Source: Acidobacterium sp. (lineage in GTDB: Bacteria; Acidobacteriota; Terriglobia; Terriglobales; Acidobacteriaceae). Taken from it: a stretch of DNA of 48,025 nucleotides. Shown here one piece after another: positions 26,373 through 35,720 of this stretch; position 1 is the stretch's first letter; the number at the start of each line of letters is the position of its first letter. The stretch covers positions 1-48,025 of the forward strand of contig DAHUYD010000098.1 of NCBI GenBank assembly GCA_027315385.1, given 5' to 3'. A program made the translations under genes and the position numbers. The notes beneath the pieces are model-generated. The model saw only the letters and a program-made list of their open reading frames with translations, made no database searches and was not told the DNA's origin.

Positions 26373-27203
26373 TCAGAATGCGTAGGAAAGACCCACCGAC
26401 AGGATGGGATAGAAGCGCGCCGGGCTCGCGTCGCTCTCGAGCTTCTGCTGCTGCGCGGCGATGTTGGCCTGCACCGTGGGATCCGATGCAATCGTCCGGC
26501 AATTTGCACCCGTCTGATCGCACACCGAGCCGGCCAGATTCAGTGCGACCTTCGGATCGCCGACATAGGCAAAGCCCAGCTCGAAAGGCACGCCAAGATG
26601 CCGTCCGCTTCGCGGCAGCATGTTGCCCCATCCGATGGTGACCAGTGGCGCGGCTTTGTTGAAGGTGAGGCTGCCGGTTCCGATTACGGGATCGGTCACG
26701 CTGCTGTCGTAGGTTACGTGGTTCAGTGTGAAGGTCTGGCCACCAGGCACGTCGGAGCTGCCCGTGATCTGGTTACCGTTGTAGACCAGCGCGCCTCCGC
26801 TGATGTGAAATCCTTTCGCCCACGGGAACCAGTCGAGGCTGACCTGGCCGGAGAGGAAGCGCAGCGTTGCATTGTAGTTGATGCCGTCGCTGGCGAAGTT
26901 GTCGCTATAGCTGAAGTAGTTGGCTCCGCCGCGCAGGTTGAACTTCCGGGAAAGCGGCGTGGCGGCCTCTATGCCGGGGCCGAGCGTTCCCACCTTTACG
27001 CCGATGGCAAAGCCGGTGAAGGGGGCGGAATAAGCGGAGACTGTTTGCCCTGCTTGTCCGCCGCCTCCGCCCGCGGCAGGCGGCGCAGCGAAACTGGATG
27101 AGCTGAACGCGGATGAGCTGAACCCAGGGGCGGCGGGCTGCTGCGCCCATGCGCCGACCACGGGCAGAAGCAAAAGTGCCAAAAACAGTCTGACGAAGCG
27201 CAC
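26373..27203 (-). CDS. Secreted outer-membrane beta-barrel-like protein
   Basis: A 276-residue protein. GTG 27203 is chosen because AAGGAG (27210-27215) lies six bases upstream and the product then begins with a clean signal peptide (MRFVRLFLALLLLPVVGAWAQ). Residues 25-55 are a Ser/Phe/Gly-rich linker. The rest alternates hydrophobic and polar residues with aromatic girdles (FTGFAIGVKVGTLGPGIEAATPL, FNLRGGANYFSYSDNF) and ends in a terminal aromatic (GLSYAF), as outer-membrane barrels do. A Cys pair (VCDQTGANCRT) lies in a loop. Function unknown; similar proteins are common in acidobacteria. Confidence 0.8.
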   Translation of the reverse strand: MRFVRLFLALLLLPVVGAWAQQPAAPGFSSSAFSSSSFAAPPAAGGGGGQAGQTVSAYSAPFTGFAIGVKVGTLGPGIEAATPLSRKFNLRGGANYFSYSDNFASDGINYNATLRFLSGQVSLDWFPWAKGFHISGGALVYNGNQITGSSDVPGGQTFTLNHVTYDSSVTDPVIGTGSLTFNKAAPLVTIGWGNMLPRSGRHLGVPFELGFAYVGDPKVALNLAGSVCDQTGANCRTIASDPTVQANIAAQQQKLESDASPARFYPILSVGLSYAF

Positions 27204-27350
27204 AAGAGTCTCCTTGGGGGGAAACACCTCTGGGCGAAGTGCTTTCCCGATCCGTTTCCGAAAATGCCAGTTGCACAAGATTTGGTGACGATTGTACGTG
27301 GCTCGGTTGCCTGGTCAATGACACCTTAGAGTGCCCTCAGCGTGCCTTGG

Positions 27351-29015
27351 TCAGTGTCCCAGCAGGCCGCCGAGGAAACCGCCCTTCTTCTTTTGCTGCG
27401 GCGGGCCTTTCTGGCCGGTGAACATCCCCATGACGTTGGCGCGGATCACCGGGGCCGAACTGGTTCCGGTAATGGAGATGGGCACGCCATTGCTGGAGGC
27501 TTTGTGCAGGAAGCCTCCGGCGAGGCTGCCGAGCGCGCCAGCCGCGGCGTTGACCGCGCCGCCTATAGCGCCGGTGGAGCTGAGCTTCGCGTTGAGCTGA
27601 AAGTTGAGCGCTCCGCCAGCGGTTACGGTTCCCTGCCCCGTCGCCGTGCCGATCGCCGGAACGTCGGCATAAATGTTACTGAGATCCGTCTCCGGCACCG
27701 TGGACTTCACCTGAGCCCGCAGCGTCTGGATCTGGGTGTCGCCGCCGAGGTTGCGCAGGGCCTTCAGCCCCATGATCTTCTGCGAGAGATCGAAGCCGGT
27801 GAGCTTCGTGTTGTCGATCTCCACCGGCCCCGCGATCACCGGATTCGTCGATGTCCCCGTAACCCCAAGGGTCGCGCTTAGCGTGCCGCCCTGCAGCCGC
27901 GAACCCTTCGGCAGCACGATGCCCATGGAGGGCAGCAGCGTCTCCATCTGATCGATGGACAGATTCGGCGCATTCAGGTGCAGGTTCAGAGTTGCCGCCT
28001 GGGCCGCCAGATCCGCTGTGCCGTTAATGTGAGCCGCGGCCTGGCCCGTTTGCACCGCGATATCGCTCACCTGCGCGGTTTTCGCTTTAAGGTCCTCGCT
28101 GACCTGGTAGGTCATGTTTACGGGCTGGGGCGCGGGCGTGCCGTCCTTCGACAGCACCAGTTGCGAAGCCTGCACGCTCCCCTGGCTGGTCATGGTTTTG
28201 CCGTCGGAGTTCAGCTTCGCGTTCACATCCGCCAACATGGAGATGCCCTCGCTCGCGGGGAGCACACCCGCCGCCACGGGACTGAAGTGCTTCACCACGA
28301 GGCTGGCCTGCACAGGGGTTGCGGAGGTGTCCTGCTGGTTGACGGGGCCGGCGGTGCCTGTCAGGCTAACCGTGCCTTCGCCGGGCAGTTTCGCGGTCAG
28401 GTTAAACGGCATGGCATGGGTTGCGGAGAGGTTCTTCACCGTAAAGTTCACATCGCTGTAGATGAAGGGCGGCTGGCTGCTGCCCTGCTGCGATACGGAC
28501 ACTTTGCCGTTGCGAATCTCGGCCTCGCCAACCAGCAGATTCGGGACGCTGTCGGTTTGGGAGCCCGAGGTGGACGACGACCCGCCGCTGCCCAGGGACG
28601 AGTAATTCCACGTCCCGTTTGGGCCGGAAATCAGGTTCACCTGGGGGGACTCCGCTACGAATTTATGGATCGTGAGCGCGTGATGGAAGATCAGGCCGCC
28701 GATATCGGCGCCGATGCGAAGCGACTGCACCTGAAAGAAGGGAGCGCTGCTGAACTTCGGATCGTCCGCGATGGAGACGTTCTTCGCGACCAGGCCGCCA
28801 GAGAAAATTGAGAAGCTCATATGCCCGATGGCGACCTTGCGGCCCAGGGCGGTGGAGAGTTCGCTCTCGATTATCGGGCGAAAGGTATCCGCGTTGACAA
28901 AGAATGGCGTGACGACGATCGCCAGGATAATGAGCGCCAGCACCACACTCACGACTTTCAGCCAGCGATGCCGCCCTGCGCCAGCGTGCTCCGAACCGAC
29001 TTTGCTCGCTTCCAT
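27351..29015 (-). CDS. AsmA-family protein
   Basis: A 554-residue protein with a single N-terminal membrane helix (about 18-40, WLKVVSVVLALIILAIVVTPFFV) followed by the AsmA opening: NADTFRPIIESELSTALGRKVAIGHMSFSIFSGGLVAKNVSIADDP in family pattern. The long periplasmic remainder is a repetitive beta-rich groove typical of AsmA/TamB-like lipid-transfer proteins, with a C-terminal AsmA_2-like region (GFDLSQKIMGLKALRNLGGDTQIQTLRA). Family members affect outer-membrane lipid supply and porin assembly. It ends in a Gly/Lys-rich tail (QQKKKGGFLGGLLGH). It is divergent from the homoserine dehydrogenase gene and probably monocistronic. Confidence 0.88.
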   Translation of the reverse strand: MEASKVGSEHAGAGRHRWLKVVSVVLALIILAIVVTPFFVNADTFRPIIESELSTALGRKVAIGHMSFSIFSGGLVAKNVSIADDPKFSSAPFFQVQSLRIGADIGGLIFHHALTIHKFVAESPQVNLISGPNGTWNYSSLGSGGSSSTSGSQTDSVPNLLVGEAEIRNGKVSVSQQGSSQPPFIYSDVNFTVKNLSATHAMPFNLTAKLPGEGTVSLTGTAGPVNQQDTSATPVQASLVVKHFSPVAAGVLPASEGISMLADVNAKLNSDGKTMTSQGSVQASQLVLSKDGTPAPQPVNMTYQVSEDLKAKTAQVSDIAVQTGQAAAHINGTADLAAQAATLNLHLNAPNLSIDQMETLLPSMGIVLPKGSRLQGGTLSATLGVTGTSTNPVIAGPVEIDNTKLTGFDLSQKIMGLKALRNLGGDTQIQTLRAQVKSTVPETDLSNIYADVPAIGTATGQGTVTAGGALNFQLNAKLSSTGAIGGAVNAAAGALGSLAGGFLHKASSNGVPISITGTSSAPVIRANVMGMFTGQKGPPQQKKKGGFLGGLLGH

Positions 29016-29109
29016 AATCAGCCCCCGTTGATAAGCCGTTTCATAGGATGCACTTCGTGCACGACAGCCAGTCTATCCCTTGTCACCTAAACCCGATACC
29101 CTAGGTCTC

Positions 29110-30342
29110 ATGAACGTCGCCATTCTTGGATTCGGCACTGTGGGCAGCTCTGTCGCCCGCATCCTCTGCGATCTCAAACCTGACGACATCCGGCTCACAC
29201 ACGTCTTCAATCGCGGCGTTGCCCGCAAGCGGGTGGACTGGACGCGGAAGGATGTGGTGTGGACCGAGGACTTCGAGCAGGTCCTGCGCTCGGACGCCGA
29301 TGTGATTGTGGAACTTGTCGGGGGACTCGATCCCGCCGAAACCTGGGTGCGTCACATTCTCGAGGCCGGCAAATCCGTTGTCACCGGCAACAAAAAGCTC
29401 ATCGCGGCCCGCGGCATCGAACTCGACCAGGTTGCGCACTCCCATGGCGCGCATCTGCTCTACGGCGCTGCCGTAGCCGGGGGAATCCCGGTGATCCCGG
29501 GGCTGCGGCAGGGACTCGCCGGAGACCGCATCACGCGGATCGAAGGCATTCTGAACGGGACGTGCAACTTCATCCTGAGCCAGATGGAATCCGGAGTCGC
29601 GTTCGCTCAGGTTCTGAAAGAGGCGCAGCGGCTGGGGTACGCCGAGGCGGATCCCAGCGAGGACGTAGACGGCTTCGACGCGCGCGCGAAGCTGGTGATT
29701 TTGTCGCGTATCGCGCTGCGCGCCGGGCTGAAAATGGACGCTGTGGCCTGCCGTTCGATTACGCAGGTGGATGCCGTGGATTTCGGCTACGCACGCGACC
29801 TCGGCTGCACGATTCGCCAGATCGCCAAGGCGGAGGCGCGGCAGGACGGCCACTTCGCAATGGTGGGACCGATGCTGGTGCCGCAGCGGTCGCCGCTGGC
29901 CTGGTCACGAGGCACCGAGAACATGGTGCTGGTGACCGGGGAGTATGGAGGCGATGTGGTCTTCTCGGGACACGGCGCGGGGGGGCATCCCACGGCGGTT
30001 GCTGTGGTCTCGGATCTGATCGCGCTGGCTCACGGATCGCGCCCGGTCGATCTGCCGAGCCGCGCGGTCGCCATCAGCGGGGAGTTCGAGTTGCGCCATT
30101 ACATACGATTTGTGGTGAAGGACACGCCGGGAATCGTGGCGGAAATCGCCGGCGCGCTGGCGTCAGAACGGATCAACATCGATGCGCTGTTTCAGCGCCC
30201 CGGCTATAAAAAAGACAGCCTGCCCTTCGTGGTGACGGTGGAATCCTGCGCGGCATCGGCGCTGCGACGGGCCCTCGACCGCATCGCTCACTCCGGATGG
30301 CTGGCGCAGGCACCGCTGGATTTACCCATGCTGGGCGAGTAG
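29110..30342 (+). CDS. hom: Homoserine dehydrogenase
   Basis: Reduces aspartate semialdehyde to homoserine with NAD(P)H in the threonine/methionine branch of the aspartate pathway. The 410-residue protein starts at ATG 29110 (MNVAILGFGTVGSSVARIL; earlier in-frame codons from 29080 add nothing). The nucleotide-binding motif is GFGTVG. The catalytic domain has VVTGNKKLIA, GILNGTCNFILSQM and DVDGFDARAKLVILSRIA. The C-terminal ACT domain (residues about 335-410, YIRFVVKDTPGIVAEIAGALASERINIDAL pattern) is the usual allosteric site for threonine. It stands alone. Confidence 0.94.
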   Translation: MNVAILGFGTVGSSVARILCDLKPDDIRLTHVFNRGVARKRVDWTRKDVVWTEDFEQVLRSDADVIVELVGGLDPAETWVRHILEAGKSVVTGNKKLIAARGIELDQVAHSHGAHLLYGAAVAGGIPVIPGLRQGLAGDRITRIEGILNGTCNFILSQMESGVAFAQVLKEAQRLGYAEADPSEDVDGFDARAKLVILSRIALRAGLKMDAVACRSITQVDAVDFGYARDLGCTIRQIAKAEARQDGHFAMVGPMLVPQRSPLAWSRGTENMVLVTGEYGGDVVFSGHGAGGHPTAVAVVSDLIALAHGSRPVDLPSRAVAISGEFELRHYIRFVVKDTPGIVAEIAGALASERINIDALFQRPGYKKDSLPFVVTVESCAASALRRALDRIAHSGWLAQAPLDLPMLGE

Positions 30343-30750
30343 TCAGGCGGCAAGCGCAAATCGGCTGACGATTTCCAGCAGCGCCTCCGGTTCCTGGCCG
30401 GAGCGCACGATACAGTCGAAAAGCGTTCGCTCGAAGCCAACCGGGCGCGGGCTGTCGAGCACCAGCCGGCTGTGGCGGCTGTAGCGCCGCACGCTTCACG
30501 CGAGATATACGAGGCGCGATATTTCAATGCTGCCGCAGAATATCCGGAGTCGCGGCTTATCCGAGCGGGCACAGCTTTCAGCCTGCTCCGTGGTCATGGA
30601 ACGGATGGACAACTCCGAGTGTTCGCGGATGACCCGCTCCCGCTGCTTCAGCAGCGCGGCCGACGGAAATGATATCGAGTGGCGATGAACGAGCGCAGAT
30701 TCTGTCGGTGCGGCTCTGGGCGCGGGGAAGTTCGAGTGTATTCGTTCCAT
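30343..30750 (-). pseudogene. Possible gene remnant: two in-frame segments split by a stop
   Basis: On the minus strand one frame runs from ATG 30750 to TGA at 30496-30498, then continues in the same frame from GTG 30492 to TGA at 30343-30345. The distal 49 residues (including LVLDSPRPVGFERTLFDC and EPEALLEIVSRFALAA) have the composition of real coding sequence and end flush against the convergent hom stop. The proximal part looks less protein-like. I do not recognise the family. It could be a decayed gene, a short real gene starting at 30492, or chance. The remaining 30751-30961 shows no gene I can support. Confidence 0.25.
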
Positions 30751-30961
30751 TCATGGGGGGATGATCCTCTCAGGCAATCGATGGCCCTGGCTGCCGCGGT
30801 TCTGGCGCGTGGCCGCAATGGCGTGGTGCTCTTTTTCGAGGCTACGTCCAGAGGGACGGGCTCAGAAGCGCCAGATGATGCCAGCGCCGCGGAAATCCCA
30901 CGGGGGCAGCTTTCGCGCGGCGCGCCGCGTGATCCGCTCCAGCAGCTACACTCGACTTCAG

Positions 30962-32191
30962 ATGTTCGCGCTGATCATTGCGGCCATTACCACACTGCTC
31001 ACCGTTGCGGGAATCGGCTACTCCGCCGTTGCCCTGATGAGCGCGCGAGCATTCGTGCGGCGGCGGCGCTTCGACGCGGGATTCACTCCGCCGGTCACGA
31101 TCCTGAAGCCGCTGCGCGGGGTGGATGCGGGGATGGCCGAGGCCTTCGCCAGCCATTGCCGCCAGGAATACTCCGGCGAGTATGAAATCCTCTTTGGCGT
31201 CGCCAGCGCTGACGACCCCGCTGTGGCGCTGGTGCGGCAGATCCAGCGTGAGTTTCCCGAGCACGCGATCCGCCTGATTGTCTGCCCGGAAAACCTGGGC
31301 GCCAACGGAAAAGTGAGCTGCCTGGCGCAGCTTCTGCCGTACGCGCGGCACGATTACGTGATCGTGAACGACAGCGATATCCGCGTGGGACCACGCTATT
31401 TGGCACACGTGATGGCGCCGTTCGCGCCCTCGCAGCGCCAGCCGGCCATTGGGATGGTGACTGCTCTTTACCGGGGGCTGACGCATGGTCCCGCAGGGAG
31501 CCCGGAACGCGCGACTCTGAGCTCGAAGCTCGAAGCGCTGGGCATCTCCACGGATTTTGCTCCCGCGGTGCTCAGCTCGCGCTGGCTGGAGCGCGGCCTG
31601 CACTTCGGGCTGGGCTCAACGCTGGCGGTCAGCCGCGCGGCGCTAGATGCCATCGGCGGCGTTGCGCCGCTGGCGGACTACCTCGCCGACGACTACCAGC
31701 TGGGCGCGCGCATTCATGCAGCCGGGTTTCGCGTCGAGCTGGCGAATGAGATCGTCGAAACGTCCGTACCGGCCTGGAGCTTCGCGGGATTTCTTCAGCA
31801 CCAGCTGCGCTGGATGCGAACCATGCGCGAGTCGCGCCGCGCCGGATATGCGGGGATGGTGTTCTCGTACGGGCTGGCGTGGGCGTTTCTGAACCTGATC
31901 GCGACGGGGCTTAGCCTGCCCGCGCTGGCGCTGTTCAGCATCGCGTTGCTCCTGCGCGTCTCAATCGCACTGGGGACCGGCGTCGGCATCCTCGGCGATC
32001 GCCAGGTGCTGCGCGACTTGTGGCTGCTGCTGCCGCGCGATCTCGTTGCGCTTGCGCTGTGGGCGTGGAGTTATGCCTCCAACACGGTAGAGTGGCGCGG
32101 CGAACGAATGCTGATCCGGGACGGAAAGATTGTGCGGGCGGAGCCGGAGACGAGAACGGCCTCAACGGCCCCGGCCGCCGAAAAATCTTAG
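30962..32191 (+). CDS. hpnI: Family 2 glycosyltransferase, HpnI-like (hopanoid or ceramide glucosyltransferase type)
   Basis: A 409-residue membrane glycosyltransferase. An N-terminal helix (MFALIIAAITTLLTVAGIGYSA) is followed by the GT-A domain: PPVTILKPLRGVD at the start, DSDIRVGP as the metal-binding DxD, DYLADDYQLG as the catalytic Asp region, and the (Q/R)xxRW motif as QLRWMRT. Two or three C-terminal helices follow. This pattern matches HpnI, which adds N-acetylglucosamine to bacteriohopanetetrol, and the related GT21 ceramide glucosyltransferases. ATG 30962 is chosen; the frame is open further upstream to 30761 but that part is Arg/Trp-rich and unlike protein. Its stop overlaps the convergent yggX stop by four bases. 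No other hopanoid gene is nearby, so the substrate is inferred. Confidence 0.75.
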   Translation: MFALIIAAITTLLTVAGIGYSAVALMSARAFVRRRRFDAGFTPPVTILKPLRGVDAGMAEAFASHCRQEYSGEYEILFGVASADDPAVALVRQIQREFPEHAIRLIVCPENLGANGKVSCLAQLLPYARHDYVIVNDSDIRVGPRYLAHVMAPFAPSQRQPAIGMVTALYRGLTHGPAGSPERATLSSKLEALGISTDFAPAVLSSRWLERGLHFGLGSTLAVSRAALDAIGGVAPLADYLADDYQLGARIHAAGFRVELANEIVETSVPAWSFAGFLQHQLRWMRTMRESRRAGYAGMVFSYGLAWAFLNLIATGLSLPALALFSIALLLRVSIALGTGVGILGDRQVLRDLWLLLPRDLVALALWAWSYASNTVEWRGERMLIRDGKIVRAEPETRTASTAPAAEKS

Positions 32192-32460
32192 TGGCTGGGC
32201 GGAACGTACTCTTTGGGCAGCGCCGCGCCCTCGCCGAAGAAGAACTGATCCATCTGCTCGACCAGGAACTCCTGGGCCTGGGGCGTCCAGGGCTGCAGAC
32301 GGTACTCGTTCAGCAACATCTTCTGGCGCTCCAGCCATTCCTGCCACGCCCTTTTCGAGACGTTGTTGTAGACCTTATGGCCGAAGTCGCTGTCGAAGGG
32401 AGGCTCGTCCAGCCCCTCCATTTCCTGCTTATTGCGCGAGCAAAAAACCATGTGTGGCAT
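32188..32460 (-). CDS. yggX: Probable Fe(2+)-trafficking protein YggX
   Basis: A 90-residue cytoplasmic protein with the family hallmarks MVFCSRNKQEMEGL (the conserved Cys7 near the N-terminus), PPF, KAWQEWLERQKMLLNE-like helix (here RAWQEWLERQKMLLNEYRL) and a C-terminal FFFGEG. YggX helps protect iron-sulphur clusters from oxidative damage. Full length for the family (about 90). It is convergent with the HpnI-like gene with a 4-base overlap of stop codons. Confidence 0.93.
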   Translation of the reverse strand: MPHMVFCSRNKQEMEGLDEPPFDSDFGHKVYNNVSKRAWQEWLERQKMLLNEYRLQPWTPQAQEFLVEQMDQFFFGEGAALPKEYVPPSH

Positions 32461-32542
32461 CGTCGTCAGTCTCTTCCGCCATTGTACCTGGAACTGTCTT
32501 CCCCCAAGCCCCTGCTGCCGGGGCCGGGCGTAAAAGCTCGCC

Positions 32543-33070
32543 TCAACTCTTCTTCCCCCGCGCCACCGCCGCCCGGGCCTCCCGGTCCGCCTCCCGCCGG
32601 CGCTCTGTCTCGCGCTTATCCCAGTGCTGTTTGCCGCGGGCGACGGCCAGTTCGCACTTCACCCGGCCATTGCGGAAATAAAGGCGGGTGGGGATGAGCG
32701 TCAGGCCCTTCTGCTGCGTCTTTCCGGTGAGCTTTTGAATTTCCTCCTGATGCAGAAGCAGCTTCCGCGTGCGCAGAGCCTCGTGATTGTTGGAACTCCC
32801 GTGAGAATAAGCCCCGATATGCGCGTTCAGCAGGAAGGCCTCGCCGTTCTGGATGATGCCGTAGGCATCTTTCAGATTGGCCTTGCCCTCGCGAATGGAC
32901 TTGACCTCGGTGCCCCGCAGGGCCACGCCTGCCTCGTACTTTTCGAGGAGGAAGTAGTTGTGTCCGGCGGCGCGATTCTGGGCAGCATCCCGCGCGCCGG
33001 CGGCGAGTGGATCGCGCGGCCTGGCTTTGGACGGAGCGGGCTTCACGGGATGGGATGGAGCGCGAGTCAT
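32543..33070 (-). CDS. smpB: SsrA-binding protein SmpB
   Basis: Binds tmRNA and carries it to stalled ribosomes in trans-translation. The core runs from about residue 30: AGHNYFLLEKYEAGVALRGTEVKSIREGKANL, DAYGIIQNGEAFLLNAHI and the basic C-terminal tail with GKQHWDKRETERRREADRE, whose residues enter the mRNA channel. An N-terminal extension of about 30 Pro/Ala/Arg-rich residues makes it longer (175) than the usual 150-160. It is divergent from the secretin gene; 196 bases lie between. Confidence 0.95.
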   Translation of the reverse strand: MTRAPSHPVKPAPSKARPRDPLAAGARDAAQNRAAGHNYFLLEKYEAGVALRGTEVKSIREGKANLKDAYGIIQNGEAFLLNAHIGAYSHGSSNNHEALRTRKLLLHQEEIQKLTGKTQQKGLTLIPTRLYFRNGRVKCELAVARGKQHWDKRETERRREADREARAAVARGKKS

Positions 33071-33266
33071 AACCGTCTTTCATCCTATACGGTTGCCGAA
33101 ATCGGCGGAGAGGCCCCCGGGGCGAGGAGTTGCCGCCGGAATGCGACCAGCGGATGCGATACTATTCACGGCGCTGGCCGGGAACCGGCGAGCGATCCTC
33201 TGCATGCCGGGGACGAGCCTGGCTCCCCTCCGTGCAGCAGCATTTCCTTGCCCACGATGGAGTTAC

Positions 33267-35702
33267 ATGAAGCGTAGCCTCGCACTCTGGGCGCTCGTCG
33301 CCATCATCCTGGCCGGTATGCCGTCGGCTCACGCCGTGTCGGCGGGCAAGCTCTTTAAAAAGGGCCAGCGCGCCGAGGCCGCCGGTGACGTTCTCACCGC
33401 CTATCAGGATTTCAACCAGGCATACCACCGCAAGCCGACGGACGAGCGCTACCGCATCGCATGGGCGCGCACGCGGTTCCAGGCGGCGGCTCTCTGGGTT
33501 CACCGCGGCGAGCAGGTACGCGACCAGGGCAAATACACCGAGGCGCTCACCGACTTTCTGCGCGCCGTGAGCATCGACCCCAGCAACGAGCTGGCCAGCC
33601 AGGAGATCGGCGCGACGCGCGCCAAAATCAACGCGGAGACGCCCGCCGAGGCACCGCAGGCTGCCCGCACGGCGGGAGAGGCCTTTGCGGCGCTGGCCGC
33701 TCCTCCCCAGTTGAAGCCCATTTCCAACGAGCCGCTCACCGTGCACATGGTCGCGGATACGCGGGTGGTGTATCAGACCGTCGGCAAACTGGCGGGCATC
33801 AATGTGCTTTTCGACCCGAGTTATCAGTCCAAACGCATCGAGGTCGACCTGAATAATGTGACGCTGTACGACGCACTGCGCATTGTTGCAATGCAGTCGG
33901 ACACGTTCTGGCGGCCGGTCACCAACAATACGATCTTTGTCGCGGAAGACACCCGCGCCAAGCATACCGAGCTGGATCAGCAGGCGGTGGAGACGTTCTA
34001 TCTGCATAACGTCGCGCAACAGAACGATTTCACCGAGATCCAGACTGTTCTCCGCAACCTATTCCAGAACGCCCGCATCAACGGGGTCGCCAGCGAGAAC
34101 GCGATCGTGATGCGGGGCACGCCCGATGAGATAGTCCTGGCGCGTCACCTGATTGCGAATCTGGACAAGGCGCAGCCGGAAGTCGTGATCGACGTGGCGG
34201 TGCTGGAAGTGAGTCGCGATCTGCTGCGCAACATCGGGGTCCAGCTGCCGCAGACGGCCAGCATCAGCTTCCAGGCGTCGAATGCCAACCTGAACAATAC
34301 CAGCTCGACCACCAGCAGCACCACCGGGACGACAACGGGGACCGGCAGCCAGGCGAGCGGTCTGACGCTCAACAACCTGGCCCATCTGAACTCGACGAAT
34401 TTCGCAATCTCGATCGGCCAGGCCGCCGTCGACCTTCTGCTCACCGATTCTCGGTCGCACATCATCCAGAACCCGCAGGTCCGCTGCTCCAACGGCCAGC
34501 AATCCACCATGAAGATCGGCGAACGCATCCCCATCGCGACCGGCTCGTTCGCGGAACCGGGGCTGGCCGCGGGCGCGGCTATCGGATACGCGCAGACCCA
34601 GTTCCAGTACATCGATGTCGGCGTGGACATGACGATCACGCCTACGGTGCACTTCGATAACGACGTGACGCTGAAGAGCAAGATCGAGATCTCCGCCACC
34701 AACGGCTACAGCACCATCGAGGGCGTCCAGGAGCCGATCATCACCCAGCGCATCGTGGACCATACAGTGCGCCTGCGCGACGGCGAAGCCAGCCTGCTGG
34801 GGGGATTCCTGCAGCGCCAGACAACCTGGACCATCAGCGGCACTCCGGGGCTCGGCGAGCTTCCGCTCATCAAGTATCTGTTCAGCACGCAACAGAAGGA
34901 AGTAGCCACCGACGAGATCGTCTTCCTCATGATTCCGCACATCGTCAGCCAGGAGCAGATTTCGCCCGGGGATGTGCAGGAGATCGACACCGGGACCGGG
35001 AATGAGGTCGCGGTGCGGCAGATCCGGACTAAAGAGGAGCTGGCAGCCGACCTCAGCGGCCAGGCCGCGAGCCAGAACACGGGCGCGCCGGCGGGTGCGG
35101 GAGTGGCCGGAGCGGTCCAGACAGGGCAGGGTCAGTCGGGCGCTGTTCAACCCCCCGCGGCTCAAACCACGACGCCTCCGCCCGGCGCGTCCGGCAGCGC
35201 GCCATCCACAGTCACCGGCACGCAGGCTGCGCGGCAGGCTATTAACAAGCTGAAGCAGGATAATGCGGCCGGGCCGCCCGCCAGCCTGCAGTTGACGCCG
35301 ACGCAGTCGACCGTTAAGGCCGGTTCAACGTTGAAGATCGGCATTAATGTTTCCGGCGGCAACGATATCTTCGGGGTCCCGCTTGCGATTCATTACGACG
35401 CGGCGAGGCTAAGCCTGGTCAACGTAGACCTGCCCGATCCCAGCCGGCCGAATTTCCTCGGCCAGGATGGGCAGGCCATCACGCTGGTGCACCGCGACGA
35501 CGGACACGGCAATCTGGACGTTGCCCTTTCGCGGCCCCCGGGAGTCAAAGGAGTAAGCGGTTCGGGTCCGCTGTGCGTGCTGACATTCCAGGCCAAAGCG
35601 CCCGGAGTGGCCTCAGTCGCGATCGACGGGCCTGTGGTTCGCAACAGCCGGCAGCAGATCATGCCGGCGACGGGGTCTCAGGCGCTGGTGACTGTTCAAT
35701 AA
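33267..35702 (+). CDS. Secretin (GspD/PilQ type) with C-terminal cohesin-like domain
   Basis: An 811-residue secreted protein starting at ATG 33267 behind GGAG. A signal peptide (MKRSLALWALVAIILAGMPSAHA) leads into a TPR-like helical region (about 25-110), then a STN/N0 domain (LTVHMVADTRVVYQTVGKLAG), an N1-type domain (VETFYLHNVAQQNDFTEI), and a Ser/Thr/Gly-rich insert. The secretin barrel includes SRSHIIQNPQ, VDMTITPTVH, VRLRDGEASLLGG and GTPGLGELPLIKYLFS. After a low-complexity Ala/Gly/Gln/Pro linker, residues about 669-811 (LQLTPTQSTVKAGSTLKIGINVSG pattern, then PLAIHYDAARLSLVNV and VLTFQAKAPGVASVAI) form a cohesin-like beta-sandwich. It leads an operon with two pseudopilins. No GspE, GspF or peptidase is nearby. 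Confidence 0.9.
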   Translation: MKRSLALWALVAIILAGMPSAHAVSAGKLFKKGQRAEAAGDVLTAYQDFNQAYHRKPTDERYRIAWARTRFQAAALWVHRGEQVRDQGKYTEALTDFLRAVSIDPSNELASQEIGATRAKINAETPAEAPQAARTAGEAFAALAAPPQLKPISNEPLTVHMVADTRVVYQTVGKLAGINVLFDPSYQSKRIEVDLNNVTLYDALRIVAMQSDTFWRPVTNNTIFVAEDTRAKHTELDQQAVETFYLHNVAQQNDFTEIQTVLRNLFQNARINGVASENAIVMRGTPDEIVLARHLIANLDKAQPEVVIDVAVLEVSRDLLRNIGVQLPQTASISFQASNANLNNTSSTTSSTTGTTTGTGSQASGLTLNNLAHLNSTNFAISIGQAAVDLLLTDSRSHIIQNPQVRCSNGQQSTMKIGERIPIATGSFAEPGLAAGAAIGYAQTQFQYIDVGVDMTITPTVHFDNDVTLKSKIEISATNGYSTIEGVQEPIITQRIVDHTVRLRDGEASLLGGFLQRQTTWTISGTPGLGELPLIKYLFSTQQKEVATDEIVFLMIPHIVSQEQISPGDVQEIDTGTGNEVAVRQIRTKEELAADLSGQAASQNTGAPAGAGVAGAVQTGQGQSGAVQPPAAQTTTPPPGASGSAPSTVTGTQAARQAINKLKQDNAAGPPASLQLTPTQSTVKAGSTLKIGINVSGGNDIFGVPLAIHYDAARLSLVNVDLPDPSRPNFLGQDGQAITLVHRDDGHGNLDVALSRPPGVKGVSGSGPLCVLTFQAKAPGVASVAIDGPVVRNSRQQIMPATGSQALVTVQ

Positions 35703-35720
35703 GCCTGGAGCGGTATTTTT

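Noticed and set aside
30761-30961. Upstream extension of the HpnI-like protein
   Set aside because: Arg/Trp-rich, unlike protein, and the normal N-terminal membrane helix begins at ATG 30962.
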